Shown: piece after piece, positions 33,890 through 45,179 of the stretch
Position numbering within the stretch: the stretch's first letter is position 1
How the letters are laid out: the number at the start of each line of letters is the position of its first letter
Assembly (NCBI GenBank): GCA_029379385.1
Contig: CM055617.1
Coordinates: forward strand, 13,673,532 to 13,737,531
Length of the DNA: 64,000 nt
Reading direction: 5' to 3'
Source of the DNA: Quillaja saponaria
Lineage: Eukaryota > Streptophyta > Magnoliopsida > Fabales > Quillajaceae
Notes under the pieces: generated by a model
The model's input: only the letters and a program-made list of their open reading frames with translations
What the model was told of the DNA's origin: nothing
Databases searched by the model: none
Program-made: the position numbers and the translations under genes

Positions 33890-36800
33890 AAAGTTATAAT
33901 TATTAGAATTCAAATGAAATTAGAAAGCATAATGCACAAATTATTCCTAGTTGATTCAAATGAGAATATATTTGTTCCTGCAAGTTTTATTCATCCAAAC
34001 GAACATCTCGTTATCCCTGGCTCATCAATAAGAGGTCAGTTTTCGTGTTTTTCCCTTGAAACCTCAATTTTCTAATTAAGGTTTATAGCTTAAACTCATA
34101 AGAATGCATAAATTCTTCCAGGTTGATCTAAACAAAAAAATAATTTTTCCTTACAAGTTTTATTCTTCCCCACGGACGTCCTGATATCTCAGGTTCATCA
34201 TAGATGTATGTTTTACTATGTCTCCCTTTCCGAACCTCAATTTTCAAAAGTTTCTAGCCTAAACACATTACGTGCATAAAATGTTTCAGTTTGATCCAAA
34301 TAAAAAACCGTTTATTTCTACACTTCTTATTCGTGCTCCATGTATCCTTGGTTTGTCAAACGATGGTTTGTTTTACTGTTTTGCCAATTAAACCCAATTT
34401 TCAAAACTTTTAAGCCTAAACACATAATAATGCATAATTCTTCCATGTTAATCCAAATGAGAAATCGTTTTTTCTAACAAGGCTTGTTCATCCTCACGGA
34501 AGTCCTAGTGTCTCCAACTAATCAAATGGATGTATGTTTTACTATTTTTTGAACCCTAATTTTCAAATATTTCTAGCCTAAACACATTAAAATGATAAAT
34601 TCTTCCCCATTTATCCAAACAAGAAACCATTTGTTCCTACAAGTATAATTCCTACCCACAAATGTCATGATATCTCTGGCTCGTTAAACAGAGGTATTTT
34701 TTTTTACCATTTTATGCCCAAAACCCCGATTTTCATTGATTTTTAGTCTAAACACGTAAGACTGCACAAATGCCTCCTTATTGATCAAATTAAGAAATCA
34801 TTTGTTCATACAAGTCTTATTTGTCCCCATAAAAGTCCTATTATCCCCAGCTCCTCATATGAAGGTCTACCATTTTGCCCCACCAAACCTCGATTTTCAA
34901 AGGTTTCTAGCCTAAACATATAAGAATGCAAAAATTCTTTCCAGTTTAGCCAAAAGAGAAATCTTTTGTTCCAACAAGTCTTATTCACCCTAAAAACGTA
35001 CTGATATCCCTGTCACATCAAACAAAGGTAAGTTTTTCAGTTTCCCTCCTCCTCCCCTAAAAACTCCATTTTTTAAAGGTTTCTAGTACAAATCAATAAG
35101 AATGCATAATTCTTCTTGGTTGATCTAAATAAAAAAAAAATTTATTCCTATAATTCTAATTCATCTCCACAAACATCTAGGTATCTCTAGCTTATTAAAA
35201 AGAATTTCTTTACTGATCATGAACCCTGGTTTTCAAAGATTTCTAGCCTAAGCAAGTAAGAATGAATAATTTTTTCCTGGTTGATCCAAAAGAGAAGCAA
35301 CTTATTCATATAGGTTTCATTCATTGCAATGTACTTCCTGGTATCCCCTACTCATTTAACAGAGTTTAGTTTTACCAATTTTCCCCACAAACTCCATTTT
35401 CAAATGTTTCTAGTCTAAACATATAAATTCTTCCTTATTGATCCAAATGAGAAACGTTTGTTCTAATGATTTTTACTTGTCACTACAGACATCTTGGTAT
35501 CCTCGACTTTTTAAATGGAGGTCTATATTTTTTTTCCCACTGAACCCCAATTTTCAAAGGTTTTCTAGCCTAAACATATAAGAATGCATTTCTTATTTTT
35601 GGTTGATCCAAACAAGAAACTGTTTGTTCCTAAAAGTTTTTTATTCATCTTCATAAACTTCTCGATATCCCCTGCTCGTTAAGCAGAGGTTTAGTTTACT
35701 GTCTTGTCCATTAAAACCCAATTTTCAAATGTGTATAGCCTAAACACATAAGAATGCATTAATTCTATCCGGTTGATCAAAACCAAAAACCATTTATTTT
35801 TAAAAGTATTATTCATCCTCATGAACAACCAGATATCCCCAGCTTATCAAACAAAGTTATGTTTTACCATTCCCCTCCCATCTCTCCCAAAATCTCGATT
35901 TTTAGAGGTTTTTAGCCTAAACACATAAGAATGCATAAATTCTTCCCGACTGATCCAAACAAGAAACCATTTGTTACTATAAATCTTAGTCGTATACACA
36001 AATGTCCGGGTATACCCATCTCATCAAATTGATATGTTTTACCATTTTACGCCCTGAACTTTAGTTTTCAAAGCTTTCTAACCTAAACAAATGAGAATGC
36101 ATGAATCCTTCTTGGTTGATAAAACAAGAAACTGTTTGTTCCTACAAGCCCTATTTGATCCATAAACATCCCAATATCCTTGGTTCCTCAAACGTAGGTT
36201 TATTTTACCATTTTGCCCTCCCCCCAATTTTTAAAGGTTTCTAGCCTAAACACATAAGAATGCTTCTTTTTTTCCTCTGTTAATCTAAATGAGAAACCTT
36301 CTGTTGAAACAAGGATAATCTATCCCATGGAAGTACCGGTATCCTTGACTCATTAAAACGAAGGACCGTGTTACCATTTTGCACTATGAACCATGATTTT
36401 CAAAGATTTCTAGTCTAAACACTGAAGAATGAATATATTTTTACTGATTGGTCCAAATGAGAAATGTTTGTTGCTATAAAGTTATTTGTTCTTATGGAAG
36501 ATCTAGTATTCTAAGCAAATCAAACGAATGTCTATTTTATCATTTTGCCACTAGATCCTCCATTTTCAAAGGTTTCTAGCCTACACACATAAGATTGCAT
36601 AAATTCTTCCCCATTCATCGGAAAGAGAAATTATTTGTTTTTACAAATCTTATTTATCCACACGTACGTCTTAGTATCCTCTGATGAATAAAAGTCCGTT
36701 TTACTATTTTCTCCTTAACCCCAATTTTCAAAGGTTCCTAACCTAAACACTGAAAAATGCATAAATTTTTTCAGTTATTCCAAATGAGAAACCATTTGTT

Positions 36801-37091
36801 CTTACAAGTTTTGTTAGTCCTCATAGGAGTGTTGGTATCCCTCGTTTGTCGAATGGAGGTATGTATTATATTTTTTCTCTCCGAATCTCGATTTTCAAAG
36901 GGTTATAGCCTAAACACATAAGAATACATAACTTCTTTCTAGTTAATTAAAATGAGAAAACCGTTTGTTCTTCGAAGTGTTATTTGTCATCACAAACATC
37001 TTTGGATCTCGGCTCTTCAAATGGAGTTTTGTGTCACCATTTCAATCTCGAACTCCAATTTTCAAAGATTTTTAGTCTAAACACACAAATA
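33890..37091. repeat. degenerate ~168-bp tandem array, about 19 copies
   Basis: Same repeat family and order of words as 28380-31905. It ends 'agtctaaacacacaa' and passes directly into a copy of the PUP 3' end. Confidence 0.9.
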
Positions 37092-37132
37092 TTAATGTTT
37101 CCAAAGGTTTACAATTAGAAAAGTTGAAGTAG
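37092..37132 (+). pseudogene. PUP C-terminal fragment
   Basis: Matches the last codons of the permease gene (25892-25938): VSKGLQ is kept and the following residues are altered, then TAG at 37130-37132. It is only about 12 codons, without promoter or transmembrane part. It marks the junction of the duplication. Confidence 0.75.
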
Positions 37133-38106
37133 AAACTTTGTGGCAATTTTAATCTAGAGCTACTACTTCAATTAATTACCAACCACCAATGAATAACAAT
37201 AAGTGTGAAGCTTCATGATGTAGTATAGAATGCAATATAGTAGATTTTTGTTTTATTTCTTATATCGTTCACTTAAATGTGAGTTAAAAAATTTTTAAAT
37301 CTTGTTTTAAATATACATCCTAGAGTTATAAAATCATTTTATTATTTATAAATATAATATTTATATTTTTTTATTTATATTCTAGTTGAAGTAAAGGATC
37401 ATCAAATTCTTGTTTTCAATGGTACATTTTTCAAGAAGTAATTCATCATTTTATTTTTTTTTAGTTTTCCACGAGTTTTATCATACCTTTTGGGTGTATG
37501 GCTAATCTTATTTCAGTCTTCGTGGCTTACCCTCTTTAGAAGTGTTTCTTGCGGACTTGAACCCCTGATATCAAATATCTTGCTCATCTATAAATTTTAG
37601 ATTTATTTTTTATTTTAATTCATAATGAGCTAATAAAAATTATTATTTTCCTTTTTATGTGTAAGAATGTTTAGAAAATAGTCCCTTTTAATTTGTTTCG
37701 CTCTTCCGTCTTGTATTACATCATTTGACAAATAACTATCTCTTTCCAGAACCATCTATTAAATATGTCCAGCCATTTCATAAACTTATCATCTATCGAG
37801 GAATTGCATTTAATAGATATTCAACAACCAAGCAATGATGATATACAGAAGAATCCAGTCAAAGGGGAAGGGATTTTATATTAGCGAAGCTTTTTTTTTT
37901 TTTGTCTTCTTTTCTTTTTATATATAATGACAAAATAATTTTTTTTTTCTTCACAACATGACAAAGATCATCCATTATCCTTAAAACCCATGGCAAAATC
38001 CAACAAGATTTTCCTGATAGTCACTTCTGTTTGAAGTTTTAGCTTTTTAGATAATATATAGTTGAGTTGTTGTGTTATAAAATGGAGTAAAAATTGTGGT
38101 TAATAG

Positions 38107-38367
38107 TGTTACGGGTATGGATAAAGATAAAGATGTAAGTTTAAAATAGTTTGTATTATCATAATTCTATTTTATAATAACTACTAGATTCTCATTATTA
38201 TTTAATATCATAATTATCTTATAGTTCATGATTACTTAGTAATTCCTACAAATAGGAAGCACCTTTAATACAATGAGTGAGAAAATTGAGTGTTTGAACT
38301 GAGTGTTTGTAATCCATATAAAGTAATAGTGTTTCTCTTTCTCTATATTATATTCTAAAATCTAATA
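38107..38367 (+). mobile_element. 261-bp solo LTR with 5-bp target duplication
   Basis: Starts TGTTACGGGTATGG and ends TCTAATA (canonical TGTTA...TAACA with one change). It is flanked by AATAG on both sides (38102-38106 and 38368-38372). The uninterrupted site 'aaatagtttgtag' is present in the related copies near 26633, 27383 and 32733, which proves the insertion. Orientation is set by the TG...CA polarity and is tentative. Size and composition fit a TRIM/copia-like solo LTR. Confidence 0.8.
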
Positions 38368-40319
38368 AATAGTTTGTAGACATCAAAATTTTAGGTAATA
38401 TTTTATTGTCTATTTTGATTATCAAATAAACATTGATCAGTCAATTAGACAAATAAATTTTCATTGGAATCAAATTACGACTCACTAATTGTAAATTTTG
38501 ATTAATCAATTATGTTGACCCAAAAAAGCAAACTAGAAGAGATATATGTTAAGTTGAAATAGTAAACCCGATGGAGGGGGTGAATTGTTTGAATATCAAT
38601 TAAAAATAGTTTCTTACAAACAGACACCACAGTTATAAAATTACAACACAAGATCAAATAAAGTAAATAAAGAGACAAAAATTATAGTGGTTCTATTAGA
38701 TCCACTAGCAAATTGATTTGCATTGCTTAGGCTCAACCAGAGACCAATCACAGCCATAACTTGCATATTTATCCTCTTGTTGTTTTCTCCAAACTCGAAA
38801 ATAGAAAACTTTCTCAAAAAGCACAATACTTATGAGTTACATATTTTTACAAAATATGATAATTCTAGCTCAGTACAAAGATTTGATTCAATTTAGATTG
38901 AAAAAGATAGGCAATAAACTCAATCATAATTCGAAAGAGATGAAAAATTCTCTTAATGGTTTAAACTTGGGAACTAAGAAATTTGAATTTGAAAGCATCC
39001 TCTTTCTAGAAAGCTTCGTTCTTGTTTTTCAAATTTTTAGTTATTGATTATACTTTCATTAGAGGCGTTAGAGACTTTTATGTTTGATTATTTACAGATG
39101 CCTGTTATCACCATAAATGGTCTGAAGGGACATGTTTTGGGATTAACATATCATTCATAACTTAAGAGTGAGGTGCACTTTTCATATTCTATGCAAAGGA
39201 ATGTATGCATCTTGAGTACTAATGTGCCAATCAGGTATATGATATTTGTCTTTTATGTGCACAAGAGAGTGACAAGAATAACAACTCTAAAAAATCAGTT
39301 ATGAAGAATATCTGCAGACTGTTGAACTAGTTTTGAATGACCAATTGTTTTAACTTCAGCTCTTCTAAAAGTATTCTCTTACTTGAAAGATTTGTTCTTA
39401 TTTTTAAAATTTTTAGTTTATCGATCATATTTTCATCAGTGACATTGGAGGCTTTTAATATTTGATCATTCACAGATGTCCGTTGTAAATTTAAGTAGTC
39501 TAAAGAGACACATGTTGTCATTAGCTAATTCATAAACTTAGAGTGAGGTTCATTCTTCATTTTGTGCAAAGGATTGTATGCAGCCTAAGTATTGACGTTC
39601 CAAACAGGTATAAAAGATTTTTCTTTATGAGCACAGAAGAGTAGAAATAATAATGGCTCTGAAGAATATCTGCTAATTGCTAGAAAAGTTCTGAAAGATC
39701 AGTTGTTCTGATTTTAGCTCTTAATTCTTCAGGTCTTTGGTCTTTAGCTCTTGACACTTTAGTTTTATTCTTTAGCTCTTGGATATTAGCTCTCGTAACT
39801 CAACACTTGAATTAAATAGAACGTTAAGTTTTGGAAAAATCAATTCAACTCTTAAATATCAATTTTTATATTAAGAAGAAGCTAGTTGTTTAATGAAATG
39901 GTGCATCTGATACTAACAACTCTTGATAAAAGGAGTAGCCATTCATTCAATGAAAAGGTGAGTTTGACATAAACAATTCTTGAAGTCTTCAGATCTTCAG
40001 ATGTGAGATCTTCTAACTCTATATTTCCACAGCTTTTGATCAACTGCTAATGAAACACTCATGTGTTTTAGTCCTTCAGCTAGACAAATGTTCAGCCTTT
40101 TAAAGTATAACTGAATATAATATTTTCTCAAAACTCTGATGTTTGACTTTAAATAAATAGCTAGCTAAAGGAGAACTAGTGTAAATAACTTCATAAAACC
40201 ATTTATCAACTGTACATGCAATCCAAACCTAATGTAAAATTCAGTTTGTAATTAAACAAAACTTGAAAAAGATTTAGAAAAAATTAAACTTTAATTAAAT
40301 AATTTTTTTTCCTCAGATA

Positions 40320-40520
40320 GAGAGGTCTGGTGTTGAATCTGGGAGCAAGAGGTAAGGGAACATTAAACTATGGGAAAATTGTGGCATGCATATAAGTTTG
40401 TAGCATCTTGTAGAGCTAGAATAGAGGATTCTTCTTGTTCGAACCCTAGATTATTAGAGGGAAATAGATGGTCTTAAATTAGAGTACAAATCCGTTGAGC
40501 TAAAATATTTTGTTGAGAAA
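40320..40520 (-). mobile_element. SINE-like element (copy A)
   Basis: Minus-strand box-A-like TTTAGCTCAACGG (complement of about 40493-40505) and box-B-like GGGTTCGAAC (complement of about 40437-40446). Corresponds to 42650-42845 in copy B. Confidence 0.4.
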
Positions 40521-41015
40521 AAAAAAATTCAATAAATGTATGTAGTTAATTAATTCAAGAGTTTGTGATTTACAAGTGCTTACTATTTTGTGAATATTTA
40601 TTAGTCAAATTCAATTTAATACTATACGGTATGATTTTTCTTTTTGAAAATTATTTTCAAATTTTATTTATCATTTAATATTAATTATGGCAAACCTCCA
40701 AATTCATTTATGTAAAAAAGAAATAATTGAATAAAAATTTTAGGCTATATTAAAATTTTGTGATATGAGCACATGAGTTTGCGCGTCTCTAATGTAAAGA
40801 GAATGATGAAAAATTATTCCTTATGTTTTCACTTCCTATCTAGGTTCTTTTAATTTTTACATGAATTTGAGAACTTTGCCTTTTGTGTTTTGAGTGAAAA
40901 AAGAATACAAACAAAGGCCACTAGTTAAATAACTTTATTCATTAACTTATTTAGATTTTCATCATACAAACTAGATTATAGTCATAAATTCATGATGTGG
41001 AAAATTACAAAAGTC

Positions 41016-41096
41016 TTAATTTTTCATGAAGACAACAGGTTCTTTTGCAAGAAGGAGCAAAGAAGACGATGCTTCCATATCGTTGACTTGATCTTT
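41016..41096 (-). pseudogene. MADS-box 3' fragment (last 26 codons plus stop)
   Basis: Matches the C-terminal end of the MADS gene at 43344-43424 over 81 bases, including the TAA stop (complement of 41016-41018). The last residue is changed from D to N. It has no MADS domain and no promoter. It results from the tandem duplication breakpoint falling inside the gene. Confidence 0.9.
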
Positions 41097-42649
41097 GGAA
41101 TACAAGTTACAAAGAAAAGGTTCTCAAAAAGCATAATACTTATGAGTTACATATTGTTAGAAAAAATAGATAATACTAACTTAGTACAAAAGATTAATTC
41201 AATTTAGATTGAAAAGATAAGTAATAAACTTAATCAAGATTCGAAAGAGACGAAAGAATCTCTTCAAGGTTTAAACTTGGGAATTAAGAGAATTTGAATT
41301 TGAAAGGATTCTCTTTCTTGAAAGCTTCATTCTTGTTTTTCAAATTTTTAGTCTATCGATCTTACTTTCATTAGAGGTGTTAGAAGCGTTTTATATCTGA
41401 TCAATTACAGATGTCTATTATCATTGTAAGTGGTCCAAAGGGATATTTTTAAGATCAACATATTATTTGTTGCCTAAGAGTGAGGTACATTTTTCATTCT
41501 ATGTAAAGGAATGAATGCATCTTGAGTACTGATGTGCCAATCAGATATAGGGGATTTTTCTTTATGTGCACAAGAGAGCAACAAGAATAATAACTCTAAA
41601 AAATTAGTTGTGAAGAATATTTGCTAACTACCAAAGTAGTTTTGAATGATCAACGGTTTTGACTTCAGCTCTTCTAAAAGAATTCTCTTCCTTGAAAGGT
41701 TTGTTCCTATTTTTTAAACTTTTAGTCTATAGATCACATTTTCATTAAAGATGTTGGAGGCTTTTAATATCTGATCATTCACAAATGTCCGTTGTCAATG
41801 TTGGTAATCTAAAGACACATGTGTTACCATTAGCTAATTCATAGACTTAAAGTGAGATGCATTCTTCATTCTATGCAAATGATTGTATGCAGCCTAAGTA
41901 TTGATATGCCATACAGGTATGAATTTTTTTTCTTTGAGCAGAAAGAATAATGGCTTTAAAGAATATTTGTTGATTACGGGAAAAGTTTTGAAGGATTAGT
42001 TGTTTTGATTTTTGCTCTCGAATCTTCAACTCTTTAGTTTTTAGCTTTAATTCTTTAGCTCTTTGGTCTTCAGATATTGACACTTTGGCTTTCCAGTTCT
42101 TCAAATTTTTGGTATCAGCTCTCGTAACTCAGCGCTTGAATTAAATAGAACGTTGTGTTTTGGCAAAATCAATGCAACTCTTAAAGATCAATTTTTATCT
42201 TAAGAAGCAGCTAGTTGTTTAATGAAATGGTGCATTTGACACAAATAACAATTGATAAAAGGAGTAACTGTTCATTTAATAAAACAATGAGTTTGACATA
42301 AACAACTATTGAAATGTTCAGATGTTTAGATGTTAGCTTTTCTAACTTTAGCTTTCCACAATTGCTAATCAACTGTTAATGAAACATTCATGTGTTTTAG
42401 TCCTTTAGCTAGAAAGATGTTCAGCTTTTTAGAGTACAATTGAAAATTATATTTTCTCAAAATTCTAATGTTTAGCTCTAAATAAACAGCTAGTTAAAGG
42501 AGAATGTCTTTAAATAGCTCCATAAAATTATTTATTGATTGTACATGCAGTCTAAACATAATGTAAAATTCACTTTGTAATTAAACAAAACTTGAAAAAA
42601 ATTCAGATTAAATTAAACATTAATTAAGTAATTTTTTTTCTTTTCCTTA

Positions 42650-42845
42650 GATATAGAGGTCTAATGTCGAACCTGGGATTAGGGGGGTAATGGAGAAAGT
42701 TAAACTATGGGAAAATAATGGCCTCCACATTAGTTTTAGTATCTTGTAAGGGATTCTTCTGGTTCGAATCCGAGATTATTAGAGGGAAATAGATGGCCTT
42801 AAATTACAATACTAATCCGCTGAGCTAAAGCATTCCGTTGAGAAA
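42650..42845 (-). mobile_element. SINE-like element (copy B)
   Basis: Minus-strand TTTAGCTCAGCGG (box A, complement of about 42817-42829), box-B-like GGATTCGAACC (complement of 42761-42771), and a second box-B-like AGGTTCGACA further on. A polymerase III-type promoter layout. Ends are not delimited. Confidence 0.45.
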
Positions 42846-43343
42846 AAATTATAAAATTATTATCAATAAATGTGTGTAGTTAATTACTTTAAGAGTTTAA
42901 GATTTACAAGCGCTTACTATTTCGTGAACATTTATTAGTCAATTTTAATACACTCAAAACACATTACGATTGGTCTTTTTAAAAGTTATTTTCAAATTTT
43001 ATTTATCATCTAATATTAATTATGGAATACCTCCAAATTTATTAATATATAAAGAAATAATTGAATAATATTTTAAATTATAGAAAAATTGTGTGATATG
43101 AGCACGTGAGTTTTAAACATCTCTTAATGTAAAGAAAATGATGCATAATTATTCCTTATATTTTCACTTTCTATCTAGATGCTTTTAACTTTTATATGAA
43201 TTTGAGAATTTTACCTTTTGAGTTTTGAGAAAAAACAAGAATACAAACAAAAGCCACTAATTTAATAACTTTATTCATTAACTTAATAGATTTTCATCAT
43301 ACATAACTAGATTAAAGCCATATTTCTGAGGCAAACAGAAGTC

Positions 43344-43889
43344 TTAATCTTTCATGAAGACAACAGGTTCCTTTGCAAGAAGGAGCAAAGAAGATGATGC
43401 TTCCATATCATTGACTTGATCTTTCACCTTGTCACGGAGATCCCTTAACTTACCATTTAATTTTAAAAGGTCACTCTTATTAAGGTCATTCAATGGCCGT
43501 ATTAATGGGTTGTCCTTAGCCATTTCTTTGAGTGACTTGTCAAGCATCTCTCCCCTCTTCTTTGCTATCTCCAGTTTTTTGAATACATCTTCAAACTCTT
43601 CAGTTAGTTTCTTAATTTTATCAGATCTCGGCCTCTTTGAGGAAGACCCTTCATCATTAAATTTTTTTGAATTACCTTTTTCAAATCTATCAATCACTGC
43701 CTCAACACTAGGGTTCCCAATAGAGTAGGGTTTGCCACCAGGTGAAAAACAGACGACAGCAATGGTAACACCACAAAGTATTGCAAGCTCATTTGCTTTA
43801 GTAAAAACTCCATTTCGGCGTTTGGAGAAGGTCACTTGTCTTGAATTCACATCCTTCACCATTTTCATCTCAATTTTTCTACGACCCAT
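43344..43889 (-). CDS. type I MADS-box transcription factor (M-alpha, AGL62/AGL29-like)
   Basis: Nuclear DNA-binding protein; M-alpha members act mostly in the female gametophyte and endosperm (family knowledge). It is an intronless 181-aa gene, as usual for type I. Residues 1-60 are the MADS domain (MGRRKIEMKMV..., RQVTFSKRRNGVFTKANELA, LCGVTIAVVCFSPGGKPYS), followed by the M-alpha-like GNPSVEAVIDRF. Residues about 75-165 are charged and likely coiled-coil; there is no K-domain. Compared with relatives, positions usually Lys-Lys-Ala-Ser are TKAN here. A minus-strand TATA-like TATAATTA (complement of 43955-43962) lies about 65 bases before the ATG. Frame intact. A CACTA element starts 590 bases upstream, and the 3' end is shared with the fragment at 41016-41096. 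Confidence 0.92.
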   Translation of the reverse strand: MGRRKIEMKMVKDVNSRQVTFSKRRNGVFTKANELAILCGVTIAVVCFSPGGKPYSIGNPSVEAVIDRFEKGNSKKFNDEGSSSKRPRSDKIKKLTEEFEDVFKKLEIAKKRGEMLDKSLKEMAKDNPLIRPLNDLNKSDLLKLNGKLRDLRDKVKDQVNDMEASSSLLLLAKEPVVFMKD

Positions 43890-43954
43890 GATCAGAAGTT
43901 TTGAAAAGAAGAAATGAGAGAAGTATGTGATGATGTTAAGAACGATATGAGGGG

Positions 43955-43962
43955 TAATTATA
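43955..43962 (-). promoter_or_regulatory. TATA-like box of the MADS gene
   Basis: TATAATTA on the minus strand, 66 bases upstream of the ATG. Another candidate, TTTATACTA, lies near 44025-44035. Confidence 0.35.
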
Positions 43963-44479
43963 GGTGTGAGAGTAGGTTTAATAAATAAAGAATAGCAAAC
44001 CCAAATAAAGAGGTTTAATATTAGGTTTTAGTATAAATAAATGCTATATGTTTGGCCTTTTCTTGCTAATATGGAAGGTTTTAATTAGTTTTCTTATATT
44101 GTGAGGGTGCTGCCAATTAATAAATCTTTAGCTTTTATTATTTGGAACACAATTAAATATAGATTTTTTTTAAAATTATTTATTTTTTCTTTGTTTGGTA
44201 CAAGAAATTAAAGTAAAAGTAAGGGTCAAAGTCAAAAAAGAAAAAAGAAAAGGAACAATCTACAACTTTAAGGTATTATAAAAGTGCTTGTTAAGATGCA
44301 ATTATTGCAATTAATGAAATTTAAATATTTCAAAAGTAATATTTCATTAATTATATAACAATAAAATAATTATCAACATTGCAATAATTTTTTTTTAAAA
44401 GAAAACCCATATATTTCACTTTAAAGGAAAAAAAGAAAAGAAAAGAAAATGCACTTGCTAGGAAAAAAGGAAGCTAGCT
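43963..44479. other. MADS upstream region
   Basis: Intergenic, AT-rich, with A/G-rich stretches (about 44195-44260 and 44425-44450). A near-CArG CTTTATTTGG on the minus strand lies at about 44000-44009. No gene. Confidence 0.4.
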
Positions 44480-45026
44480 CACTACAAGAAATAGAGGTAT
44501 TAGATGATTAAGCCAATTGTTATCACTGATACTCCTCAGCGACAAGAAGTGGATGCTAATAAGTAGACGTTAATAAGTACATGCATGTGCAGTTGTTGCA
44601 GATGTAGCCATATGTGATAGTCGGACACTGATAATTATCAGTGTTAACATATCTAGGAATGGATAGTGGACACAGATAGTTATTGTCAATATTTTGTGAT
44701 ATTATTTATGTGCACCATGTGGATACATATAAACTATGCTCGGTACCTATTTCTGTCCACTACGCTGTCACAAATAGGTGGATGTTGATAAGAGAATAAC
44801 TAAATTTTTAATTTTTTTTTTATGCAAAATGATGTCACAAATATAGTCTAACATATTTTTATTTATTCATTTAATAATTTTTTTTTTTTTTTTTTGCAAA
44901 CCAATTAAATTAGAATATAAATACTGCAAAGATTTAAAAACAATATTTTATTAAAACATATTTTACAAGTAACATTTCAAATATGAAAATCTAAATTGTT
45001 AAATACAGAAAAACACAGAAAAAAGA

Positions 45027-45118
45027 CTATGGATCTCCTATATCCTTATCGTCATCCCTCTGCTCATCTCTGTTTGGGCTAGGTGTGACTAGAAAGCTCT
45101 CGAGGAATGAACAAAATT
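45027..45118 (-). pseudogene. conserved acidic terminal exon, copy 3 (in the complete CACTA)
   Basis: Minus strand: TTTTAG acceptor, then a frame ending SPNRDEQRDDDKDIGDP and a stop. It corresponds to 28233-28316 and 33757-33840 and ties the truncated elements to this complete one. Confidence 0.5.
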
Positions 45119-45179
45119 CTAAAATAAGTTATGTAGTAAAGTTATAATGTTTAGTCTAAAAATATATAAATAAGTTTGC

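Larger units (their letters stand above)
31909..37091. repeat. macro-repeat unit 2
   Basis: Repeats unit 1 in order: PUP-type 3' flank (31909-33010), spacer with the same words as 27650-27750, CACTA terminus (33142), terminal exon (33757-33840) and array (33890-37091). It lacks the last PUP codons and has one flank copy instead of two. Confidence 0.8.
33142..37091. mobile_element. second truncated CACTA-type element with array
   Basis: Begins CACTACAAGAAAAA at 33142 and parallels 27750 onwards through the subterminal region. No opposite terminus found. Probably a duplicate of the first rather than an independent insertion, because the flanking DNA on its left is also shared. Confidence 0.7.
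37092..38545. repeat. partial macro-repeat unit 3 (PUP 3' end and flank)
   Basis: Begins with a copy of the last PUP codons and continues into the PUP 3' flank up to about 38545, where similarity ends (near 'aaactagaagaga'). No CACTA terminus or array follows. It carries two insertions not in the other copies: one at about 37455-37575 and a solo LTR at 38107-38367. Confidence 0.8.
38811..43424. repeat. 2.3-kb tandem duplication (two copies) ending in the MADS gene
   Basis: Copy A 38811-41096 and copy B 41121-43424 run in parallel, offset about 2310 bp. Both start 'ttctcaaaaagca.aatactt' and share every landmark (aactcttgataaaagg-type words, the SINE-like block, the 'tagattttcatcata' stretch). 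Both end inside the MADS coding region. Copy A stops at 41096, after which 24 bases of unrelated DNA precede copy B. Each copy also contains an internal ~400-bp repeat (e.g. about 38990-39230 versus 39370-39640). Confidence 0.88.

Noticed and set aside
28380..37091. CRISPR-like array
   Set aside because: Repeats are long (168 bp), degenerate and without unique spacers, in eukaryotic DNA; this is a satellite-type tandem array.
43429..43917. Plus-strand open stretches over the MADS gene
   Set aside because: Antisense shadows of the minus-strand MADS coding sequence; no domain.
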